Source: Corylus avellana
Taxonomy: Eukaryota > Streptophyta > Magnoliopsida > Fagales > Betulaceae
Length of the DNA: 64,000 nucleotides
Assembly (NCBI RefSeq): GCF_901000735.1
Contig: NC_081551.1
Coordinates: 10,908,281 to 10,972,280 of the forward strand
Direction: 5' to 3'
Below are positions 43,101-53,917 of this stretch, piece after piece. A program made the position numbers and the translations under genes. The notes under the pieces were generated by a model that made no database searches, was not told the origin of the DNA, and worked only from the letters and a program-made list of their open reading frames with translations. Every line of letters begins with the position of its first letter. Position 1 is the first letter of the stretch.

Positions 43101-46100
43101 CTGGTTAGAGCCACCCATCACCTCCAAATGCGCCACAACTGGGGCGTCCTTTGCACTAGCAATACTGAATAAGCCTGGAAAAGCTATCTTGAGAGCCGCA
43201 TCACCACACCACAAATCATGTCAGAAGCGAACCCTAGTCCCATCCCCTACCTCGATCCGTGTAAACCCTTTGAAGGTGTCCCACCCTTTCCTAATGTTCT
43301 TCCATAACCCCACTCCAAAAGAACCTCCCGGCTCCAAGGAACTCCAACCTCCCCAAAAACTTCCAAATTTCGCATCCACCACAGCCCTCCACCCAGCATC
43401 TCTCTCTGAACCATAGCGCCACAACCATTTCCCTAACAGTGAGCGGTTGGGCACCATAATATTCCTGATACCCAAACCACCCTCCTTAATCAGAGTGCAA
43501 ACCTTCGACCACTTCACCAGGTGGTACTTGAACTCTTCGCCTAGACCACCCCATAGAAAATCTCGCTGCAACTTCTCAATCCGCTTAGCAACACTCACCG
43601 GAATAGGGAAGAGAGACAAATAGTAAGTAGGCACGTTGGCGAGAGTGCTCTTAATAAGCGTGACTCTTCCACCCTTCGATAAATACAACATTTTCCAACT
43701 GGCCAACCGTCGTTCTATCTTCTCAATAACTCCATCCCAAATATGCTTAGCTTTACAAGATGCCCCCAGCGGCAAACCAAGATACTTTACTGGCAAAGAA
43801 TCAACCCCACACCCTAAAATGCCGGCTAATTTGTCCACTTGCTCCACATTCCTCACTGGAATTAACACCGACTTGGCCAAGTTAACCTTCAACCCAAAAG
43901 CAGCTTCAAACAGCAAAAATAAACTCCACAAATAACGCAACTGGGTGGGTATAGCATTGCAAAAAATCAAGGTATCGTCCGCAAATAGGAGATGAGAGAG
44001 AGTGATGTTACCGACCTGAAACCCTTCTATTAACCCCCCATTAACTACTGCCGTAATCATCCTACTTAAAGCTTCCATCACAAAAACAAACAGCAGAGGA
44101 GACAGGGGGTTCCCTTGTCTCAAATCCCTGGAACTGTTAAAGAACCCATTAGGAGAACCATTGATCAGAATCGAGAACCGAACCGACGAGATGCAATGTT
44201 CTATCCAAGAGCACCAAATCCCGCCAAAACCACAACTCTTAAGCATATATAGCAAGAAATCCCAATTCACATGATCATAAGCCTTTTCCAAATCCATTTT
44301 GCAAATAACTCCTGGCTCCCCAGATCTCAACTGACTATCCAGGCATTCATTAGAAATCAAGATATGATCTAGAATCTGCCTCCCCTTGATGAAAGCACTT
44401 TGGGACTGAGAAATAACCTTATCTAGGACTGTCTTCAATCTATTTGCTAAGACCTTAGCTATGATTTTGTAGATACCTCCCACAAGGCTTATAGGCCGAA
44501 AATCTTTGAGATTGATAGCACTGGGAACCTCCGGAATAAGCGAAATGAAAGAAGCATTAAGGCTCTTCTCAAACATCCCTCCAGCATGAAAAGCACTGAA
44601 CACCTTCATAATGTCCTCCCTCACAACCTCCCAGCAAACTTGGAAGAAAGCCATAAAAAACCCATCGGGGTCCGACGCCTTGTTACCATTCATTTTGAAC
44701 ACTACCTTTCTAACCTCATCCTCTTTGAAGTCTCTCTCCAACCAGCTAGCCTCCACCTCCGAAATGGAATCAAATGAAATGCCATCTACCATAGGCCTCC
44801 AATGGCATTGCTCCGAGAAGAGTTTTTGATAGAACTCAACAACATACTCACTAATCTCGGTCGGATTTGAAGAAATGTTGTCCCCAATCATGAGAGCATC
44901 CATAGAGTTATGCCTTCTATTAGTACACTTATCACCTTCCTTCAATCACATCATCCTGGATTTCTGCCTCCAACTCACCTCCTCCATAAGCGTGCAATTC
45001 TCTAGTTCTCGAACGACTTCCGCCTTCCTCGTGACCGTCCCCGCATCCAAAGCCCTACTTTCTTCGTTCACATCCAACAACCGAAGCTCTTCAAGAAGCA
45101 TCCTCTTATTCCTCTCAATGTTGCCGAATACCTCCTCGTTCCAAGTCTTCAAATTCAGCTTCAGGGCCTTGAGCTTGCAAGCAAGAACAAAGCTCGGTGT
45201 ACCCTGAAACACATAGGAGTCCCACCATTGTTTCACTAGGTCCACAAAACCTTCCGCTTTAAGCCACATATTTTCAAATTTAAATGGCCTCTTCCCCCTT
45301 GTCACCTCCCCCAGCTCAAGAATGATTGGGAAATGATCTGAGCATAGGTGGGAAAGCCTCTTCTGTCTGACCCCTGGAAAACGGGCCTCCAACTCCGGCG
45401 AAATAAGAAACCGATCAATTCTTGACCACAGGGGGGGTCATTAGAAATTGACCATGTAAACAAACCCCCAATCAAGGGAAGATCCATTAGTCCTTGTTCA
45501 GAAATAAAGCCTGAAAAATCCATCATGGCCGAATCCAAATGGGCTTCACTTGATCTTTCGCTAGGGAACCGAGTGACATTAAAATCACCCCCAATACACC
45601 ACGGCATGTCCCACCAGCTAATAACACCCGCTAACTCCTCCGAAAGGAGCCTTCTATCCCTATTGAGGTTTGGACCATAAACCCCAGCAAAAGCCCAAAC
45701 AGAATGATCCCCAATGTTTCTAAAAGACACCGCCAGAGTGTACGTCCCCACACAAACATCAACCTTCTCCACCACCCTGTTATCCCACATAATCAGAATG
45801 CCAGCCGAAGCCCCTCTAGAATCCAAACAACACCAATCCACATGACTCCGCCCCCATAAACTACGAATAATATTGCGAGACATACCCTGGATCTTGGTTT
45901 CTTGAAGACAAACTATATGAGCCTTCCAATCTCTAAGCAAATTACTCACCCTTAAATGTTTATCCCTCTTGTTCAACCCTCTCACATTCCAAGACAAAAT
46001 GCTTAGCTTCATAAGGCTACTCCATGCCCCCTCCCCTTTCCTCTTGCCACGGCTAGAGTTTGAACATCTAGCGTCATAATTCACCGAGCATTCCAAATTT

Positions 46101-49100
46101 CTAACCTCCCTCTTGCCCTTAGTGCTGCTGCTCGTATTCATAACCATCGCATTATTCCTTCGTTCCTCTTCCAAAAAAGTTAAAAGAGCTAACAATTGCA
46201 GCTTATGACCCGTGTACGAAATTCCCACAATCAGATAAATCTCGTTAGCACATTGAATAACCCAATCTGAGTATCCCGACGCACCCCCTGCAGTGGGACC
46301 GTACGTATTCAAAGGAATAGGCACATCAACCTCACAAGGTACCTGGGCTTCATCTCGTGACTCAGCCTCCCTATCATTCTCTCCCCCAGGCTGTTCATCA
46401 TCACACAACTCCACCACTTTTGAACCCCCTAATGCAGCTGCCCTATCATACTTCCCACCAGACTGGCCAATCCCAACAGAAAATTTTCGTTCCTGGGGAA
46501 TGCCCAGTCCCTCACCACCCTGAACATCTTCCTGATACCCAACAACAAGAGACCAAGGCACCACATCACTAACCTCGATCACTGGTGATGAAGTTTCTAA
46601 ACTTGTCTGAAGTGCAACCTCCTCCCCACTGCACTGTGACATTGCCTCTTGCGGAAATAGGGACTCATTGGCCTTAAAACGCGAACCCATCCCACAAAAA
46701 TCCTTCCTGGACATGGCTACCCCTAGATCGACAGTGGGAACAACCGGCGATGACTTCTTCGACGAAGTTTGTGTTCCCCTGGCCAGCAGCAACAACCTCG
46801 GTGGGTTCTGAGAAACTCCAGCACCTCCTAATGAAACCCCACTGCCGGGACTAGCTCTAGATGTGTCGACGAGAGATGCACGAACTGTGGCTGGAAGTTT
46901 CATGCCTATCGGCGACGCCCTAGGGTCGCCGGCCGTAAATCGTGAACCCAACCCACGAGCGTCCTTCCCGGACATGGCTACACCTGGGTCGACCATGGGA
47001 GCAACCGTCGATGACTTCCTCTCCGTCGAAGTCTGCATTCCCTTGGGCAAAAGCATCAACCTCGGTGAGCTCTGAGGATCTCCTGCACTACCTAAAGACA
47101 CCCCATCACCGGAACAAGCGTCAGATGTATTGACGAGAGAAGCACGAACGGTGGCGGGAGGCTCCGAGACTGTCGGCGATGCCCCAGAGTCGCCGACACC
47201 TCCTTTCGATGTCGACGCCCCTGGATCGCCAGTCCAACCCTCCCGCCAAACCATCGACGACCCACTTGTGCGTTTCGGGTGAGAGGGATGCCTTCTTATT
47301 CCAGTGGGTCCAAAAGAGCTAAAGCCCTGGCCCATACCGAGTCCCACCCCGGCCACCTTCCTCTTTACCTTGAAACCTCTCGTGGACCGTGGGCCTACCC
47401 TACCAGCCCACTCCTTCTCCTTCTAACCACTTCTCACCTTAGCGCCTTAAACTAACGTAGGGCCCTCTGTGGGCCTTGGACCTTGCACAGCCGCACCATC
47501 CTTCCTTGCCAGCTCTGTTTCTCGCCTTACTGATTGGGCTACATTGGTGCACCTGCCTTCCTGCCTGGGCCCATTGTCCTCCAGCTTTTTTATAGCCATT
47601 TCCAAACTCTGCAGACCCGCGTCAATCTCCCCTCTCAGTCTCCTTAACGTCTCTCTTCAATTACGGAGTTCAATACCTACTCCAGTATGGGTCTGCGCCT
47701 GACACTCAGAAATCTTCCGTCCCATCAGGTCTTGCCCAGTACCATCACTCAACGCCTGCTTTCTCACCCGCGTTTGAAGGTCACTTGCCGGAGCCCTCGC
47801 CTTATTCTCTTCTATCTCCCTGAAATTCTCCAACTCCGACTGTCGCAATTTCTCGCCCTCCTGACCGCTAGGTGGCCTCGCCGGATTCTGGAATATCGGC
47901 CTTGGCTTCGGACCTGGTTTTCCTGTGCGTAAAGCCTGAGGGATTAATGTTGTGGACGACTCCTTTAACCGTCTGGGCACTCGGGCCACAGGCCTTGAAT
48001 ATGGACCAAATCGTTCCTCTGCCGGATTAACTGACTGGGCCAACACATCGGTGTAGCTCCTCCTAACCTTCCCCTCCTGAACCTTCTCCTCTTCCTTGGT
48101 ACCACGAAGTGACGAGTTGGCTAAACGCACTTTTGAAATGAAGCGTCGCCAACCTTGCCCGAAGCGCCCTTCTGGGATGAGAACCGAACCACACCTTCTC
48201 CTCCCATCAAATTCCTCAAGCGTTAGGAAGCATCCATGTCTATTTGAACGTCGCTGCGCGATGAACCGTGGATAACCCGCTCTGGATTGGTCTCAGAAAA
48301 CCTCTGAATCCTCCACTGCCACTAGAACCTCCACTTTGCGAACTAACCACTCTAGCTCATCCTTCTGAATGAAAATGGACCTTTGCTTCCCTTTGCTTCT
48401 CTCGAAAATCCTCACCCCCACTGCCCCTGCCTTCACTACCAACTCAAATTCCTTCGCCTCTATTGACCAACTTCTCCCTCTCGAAATTTTGTTGTAACTA
48501 CTCAATTTCTCCTTGCTTTTGTCCTTCAACTCAACATGTAGAAATACCAGAGTTATAAAAATACCAGCTTTTTCTTCCTCCAGCTTTTTCTTCTCCACTC
48601 TCCTCCAGCTTTTTCTTCTTATTTATGACAACATCTTAAATATAGTTTAAAAATACCAGAGTTTATGTTTTTAGTAGTCAAAATTCCAGAGTTTTTCATA
48701 TGAAAAATCTCAGTTTAGTCCTGGATCATCAAGAATAAAAATGTTATAAAGATTAATGAAGATGTCCTTGCTATTTCGGTGCAGTCACGAGCATGGGGGA
48801 AATATAGGCATATCTTGATCTTCTAATAAAACTTATATTTTGAGAGGGAAGCAAAGTAAAAAATTCCTTGGGGTGAATAATCATGAACTTTTAAGTTCAC
48901 CTACAAGCCAGAGGCTAATATGATTAATAAGGACAAGATTCTCTTACAATCTGCTGAAGCCTAAAACCCATATTTAAAATGGTATTGCTCCTGCATTATG
49001 TTTCTTATAAGTATAGATAGATGATTTGCTAATAATATTTACTTTGTTCTTTATACATATTAGATTGTCAGATTTCAAGACAAAGAGTCCCATCAGATAT

Positions 49101-52100
49101 TTCTTGAACCAGAGGGCCGAACTGTGCCAGAGCTTTATGTCCAGGTGTGCCAGCATATCAGTTATTATTTTTTATTTTTTACTATTGTTTGAATGGAAAG
49201 GCAATATATATAGCGACCTTTTTTCTTTCTTATTCAAAGCTATAGAAAATGAAATGAAGGAACAAAATTAATTTACGAAGGATAACATGTGCAAAGGCTT
49301 CATTGCCAATTTATCTCGTACCTTGGCACAGTTTTGGTAGTCTTTGAAAGAACATCAACAAAACAACAACAGTAATAATAATAAATCCATGTGAGGTGGC
49401 TATGTAGTTGTCAACAACAAAGCTGATGTCAAGACCACACCCTTTGTCTTTTTCTCTTTTTTGGCTTCTGTGAGAGGTAGTATACCANNNNNNNNNNNNN
49501 NNNNNNNNNNNNNNNNNNNNNNNNNNNNNNNNNNNNNNNNNNNNNNNNNNNNNNNNNNNNNNNNNNNNNNNNNNNNNNNNNNNNNNNGTGGCTGGAAGTT
49601 TCATGCCTATCGGCGACGCCCTAGGGTCGCCGGCCGTAAATCGTGAACCCAACCCACGAGCGTCCTTCCCGGACATGGCTACACCTGGGTCGACCATGGG
49701 AGCAACCGTCGATGACTTCCTCTCCGTCGAAGTCTGCATTCCCTTGGGCAAAAGCATCAACCTCGGTGAGCTCTGAGGATCTCCTGCACTACCTAAAGAC
49801 ACCCCATCACCGGAACAAGCGTCAGATGTATTGACGAGAGAAGCACGAACGGTGGCGGGAGGCTCCGAGACTGTCGGCGATGCCCCAGAGTCGCCGACAC
49901 CTCCTTTCGATGTCGACGCCCCTGGATCGCCAGTCCAACCCTCCCGCCAAACCATCGACGACCCACTTGTGCGTTTCGGGTGAGAGGGATGCCTTCTTAT
50001 TCCAGTGGGTCCAAAAGAGCTAAAGCCCTGGCCCATACCGAGTCCCACCCCGGCCACCTTCCTCTTTACCTTGAAACCTCTCGTGGACCGTGGGCCTACC
50101 CTACCAGCCCACTCCTTCTCCTTCTAACCACTTCTCACCTTAGCGCCTTAAACTAACGTAGGGCCCTCTGTGGGCCTTGGACCTTGCACAGCCGCACCAT
50201 CCTTCCTTGCCAGCTCTGTTTCTCGCCTTACTGATTGGGCTACATTGGTGCACCTGCCTTCCTGCCTGGGCCCATTGTCCTCCAGCTTTTTTATAGCCAT
50301 TTCCAAACTCTGCAGACCCGCGTCAATCTCCCCTCTCAGTCTCCTTAACGTCTCTCTTCAATTACGGAGTTCAATACCTACTCCAGTATGGGTCTGCGCC
50401 TGACACTCAGAAATCTTCCGTCCCATCAGGTCTTGCCCAGTACCATCACTCAACGCCTGCTTTCTCACCCGCGTTTGAAGGTCACTTGCCGGAGCCCTCG
50501 CCTTATTCTCTTCTATCTCCCTGAAATTCTCCAACTCCGACTGTCGCAATTTCTCGCCCTCCTGACCGCTAGGTGGCCTCGCCGGATTCTGGAATATCGG
50601 CCTTGGCTTCGGACCTGGTTTTCCTGTGCGTAAAGCCTGAGGGATTAATGTTGTGGACGACTCCTTTAACCGTCTGGGCACTCGGGCCACAGGCCTTGAA
50701 TATGGACCAAATCGTTCCTCTGCCGGATTAACTGACTGGGCCAACACATCGGTGTAGCTCCTCCTAACCTTCCCCTCCTGAACCTTCTCCTCTTCCTTGG
50801 TACCACGAAGTGACGAGTTGGCTAAACGCACTTTTGAAATGAAGCGTCGCCAACCTTGCCCGAAGCGCCCTTCTGGGATGAGAACCGAACCACACCTTCT
50901 CCTCCCATCAAATTCCTCAAGCGTTAGGAAGCATCCATGTCTATTTGAACGTCGCTGCGCGATGAACCGTGGATAACCCGCTCTGGATTGGTCTCAGAAA
51001 ACCTCTGAATCCTCCACTGCCACTAGAACCTCCACTTTGCGAACTAACCACTCTAGCTCATCCTTCTGAATGAAAATGGACCTTTGCTTCCCTTTGCTTC
51101 TCTCGAAAATCCTCACCCCCACTGCCCCTGCCTTCACTACCAACTCAAATTCCTTCGCCTCTATTGACCAACTTCTCCCTCTCGAAATTTTGTTGTAACT
51201 ACTCAATTTCTCCTTGCTTTTGTCCTTCAACTCAACATGTAGAAATACCAGAGTTATAAAAATACCAGCTTTTTCTTCCTCCAGCTTTTTCTTCTCCACT
51301 CTCCTCCAGCTTTTTCTTCTTATTTATGACAACATCTTAAATATAGTTTAAAAATACCAGAGTTTATGTTTTTAGTAGTCAAAATTCCAGAGTTTTTCAT
51401 ATGAAAAATCTCAGTTTAGTCCTGGATCATCAAGAATAAAAATGTTATAAAGATTAATGAAGATGTCCTTGCTATTTCGGTGCAGTCACGAGCATGGGGG
51501 AAATATAGGCATATCTTGATCTTCTAATAAAACTTATATTTTGAGAGGGAAGCAAAGTAAAAAATTCCTTGGGGTGAATAATCATGAACTTTTAAGTTCA
51601 CCTACAAGCCAGAGGCTAATATGATTAATAAGGACAAGATTCTCTTACAATCTGCTGAAGCCTAAAACCCATATTTAAAATGGTATTGCTCCTGCATTAT
51701 GTTTCTTATAAGTATAGATAGATGATTTGCTAATAATATTTACTTTGTTCTTTATACATATTAGATTGTCAGATTTCAAGACAAAGAGTCCCATCAGATA
51801 TTTCTTGAACCAGAGGGCCGAACTGTGCCAGAGCTTTATGTCCAGGTGTGCCAGCATATCAGTTATTATTTTTTATTTTTTACTATTGTTTGAATGGAAA
51901 GGCAATATATATAGCGACCTTTTTTCTTTCTTATTCAAAGCTATAGAAAATGAAATGAAGGAACAAAATTAATTTACGAAGGATAACATGTGCAAAGGCT
52001 TCATTGCCAATTTATCTCGTACCTTGGCACAGTTTTGGTAGTCTTTGAAAGAACATCAACAAAACAACAACAGTAATAATAATAAATCCATGTGAGGTGG

Positions 52101-53881
52101 CTATGTAGTTGTCAACAACAAAGCTGATGTCAAGACCACACCCTTTGTCTTTTTCTCTTTTTTGGCTTCTGTGAGAGGTAGTATACCAGCATAATATGGT
52201 CCAAATAATGACAATGACAGGAGAGTGCTTCTGGATGAATTGGCTGGGATTATGAGCTGGTGGGAGAAGCCATGGTATTGGGGCAAATTTTAATGCTATT
52301 CGATATCCAAGTAAAAGATCTAGAGATACTCATCATTCTCCAGCCATGTTGGAGTTTTCAGATTTCATATTTTACCAGAGTCCTATGGACATCCCACTTG
52401 TCGGTGGAAAAATTATGTGGTCTAATAATCGATAGAATCAATGTTGGTCAAGAATTGATAGGTTTCTTCTTTCTCTTAATTGGGAAACAGTTTCCTGATG
52501 TAATTCAAAGGAGACTTCTTAGACTATTGTCCAATCATTTTGCATTATTGTTCAATTGCTGGTTGTGGATCTGACAAAGCTGATTGGTACGACTTGGTCA
52601 AGGGCTTTGTTATCGAAAAGGTAGTGGAAGCTCTTTACCCTCCCTACAATGATGGCTCTGTGGGGTTTCGAGTAGGAGAAGTCAGTATTTTAAATTTGAG
52701 AATATGCAGTTGAAGTCAGAGGTCGTTGTGGATCAAGCGGAAATATGGTGGAAGTCATTCAATTTTCAGGGTTCCCCTAGCATTATGTTGGCATGTAAAT
52801 TGAGAGCTCTAAAAACGGACTTGAAAAAATGGAATGAAGAGATCTTTGGTAATGTTGGGAAGAGGAGAAGGAGTTAGTGGATGGTATTCAAGAGCTGGAT
52901 ATTATTGTAGTAGGTAGATTGTTGATTTAGGAGGAAAGGAAGAGAAAAGAGGATTATTCTAGGGATTTGGAGAGGCTGATTCTTTATGGAGAAGTGAGTT
53001 GGAGGCAGAAATCTAGGGCGCTTTAGAATCTACGCTCTTTGCAAGCAATCTAAGAGGCAAGGGGAACCGAACCCGCTTCCGTGCCTGGACCCAAGGAAAC
53101 ACGCCACACGCCTTATTTCGGCTCTCCACTTTTAAGTTGGTAATGTGTCTGGGCTGAGGCTTTAGCTTTCAAGCCCGGAGACGATGAAGATTGGGCCCTC
53201 CCTTTATGTGAGGCCTTCAATTTCAAAAATACAATGGGCTTAAAAGAAATGGGTCTCAAGCCCACTCTGGCACCAGAGGCCAAAGGAGAAGCCTCCACGC
53301 CCAAACTCTTAGGTCCGACCTTAAGGCTTTGGGCTGATTAACAAACAGGCAAAGGACCCCCCCTCAATGGGGTTGGGCTTCAAATCCACATCTCCACCCT
53401 TCACAAAGTCTTCTCTGCTAAAACCACCTAGAGGCTTACAGGAAAGTTGTATCTTCAACCCATTGCCGTAAGAGACCTGGAAAACGGATAGAGCTTTACG
53501 CAACTCTAGTATGCAACTCCTCCAGCCCCTCCTTTCTGGAATAATAGTAAAATCTCTCCTTCTGCCACCTCTGTATTCTGTGAGGGCCAGATAACGTTTG
53601 TGGGTATTGGAACATCTTTGTGCGTTAAAAGCTTCACTCCCAACTCTTGATGTTTTAACGAAATCTATCAGGCCATACCCTTGTAACAGAGATTCCATAG
53701 TACCCACCAACCACACTACGCTAATCTTGCCCAAAAAGATTGCTCGAGAGACGCCCATACACTTTTCGACAATTTGTAAGACCAATGAGCCCACTGCTGC
53801 TGGAAAGTCGAAAACCTTTGATTCGACTCATAACATACTTGAGTACCCCATGTCAGAAAACCAGAAAAGAGAACTTAGGTC

Positions 53882-53917
<36 letters not shown>

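Larger units (their letters stand above)
42363..48604 (-). mobile_element. LINE E: full-length L1-type LINE, antisense in mnmG intron E-F
   Basis: The 3' end (T run and gataagtataaaaag on the plus strand) is at 42363. The ORF1 start region is near 48598. The 5' boundary is uncertain because of repeated gaagaaaaagctgg units. ORF1 and the first part of ORF2 share one frame (48598 to 45302) broken only by nonsense codons. After a shift near a G run at about 45430, the RT frame runs 45392-43221, with one stop at 44943. Part of it, upstream of 46887, also appears at 49588 onward because of the gap artefact. Confidence 0.88.
26112..49063 (+). other. mnmG intron E-F, ~23 kb, mostly LINEs
   Basis: Donor gtaagg at 26112, acceptor acatattag at 49063. 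It contains LINE D with its nested insertions (26803-41674, + strand) and LINE E (42363 to about 48600, - strand). The unoccupied parts (26112-26787, 41690-42362, 48605-49063) are AT-rich intron with no other gene. Confidence 0.88.
46887..52188. repeat. Direct duplication flush with the gap (46887-49487 = 49588-52188)
   Basis: Two 2601-bp copies at a constant offset of 2701 (2601 plus 100 N) abut both gap edges. Each contains the 5' third of LINE E, the following intron, mnmG exon F and part of the next intron. This is the signature of overlapping contig ends joined without merging. Confidence 0.95.

Noticed and set aside
48540..48665. aaaataccag repeats as target duplication of LINE E
   Set aside because: The copies lie on the same side of the element and none is found next to its 3' tail at 42363.
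53040..53110. tRNA-like appearance of gaaccgaacccgcttccg
   Set aside because: No cloverleaf could be drawn by eye. It reads as part of the antisense LINE ORF1 fragment.
52189..53880. Twin-priming (5' inversion) of one LINE joining the endonuclease and ORF1 fragments
   Set aside because: The order and orientation (endonuclease +, then ORF1 -) do not match the expected inverted-5' arrangement, and the ORF1 type differs from LINEs C and E. More likely two separate fragments.
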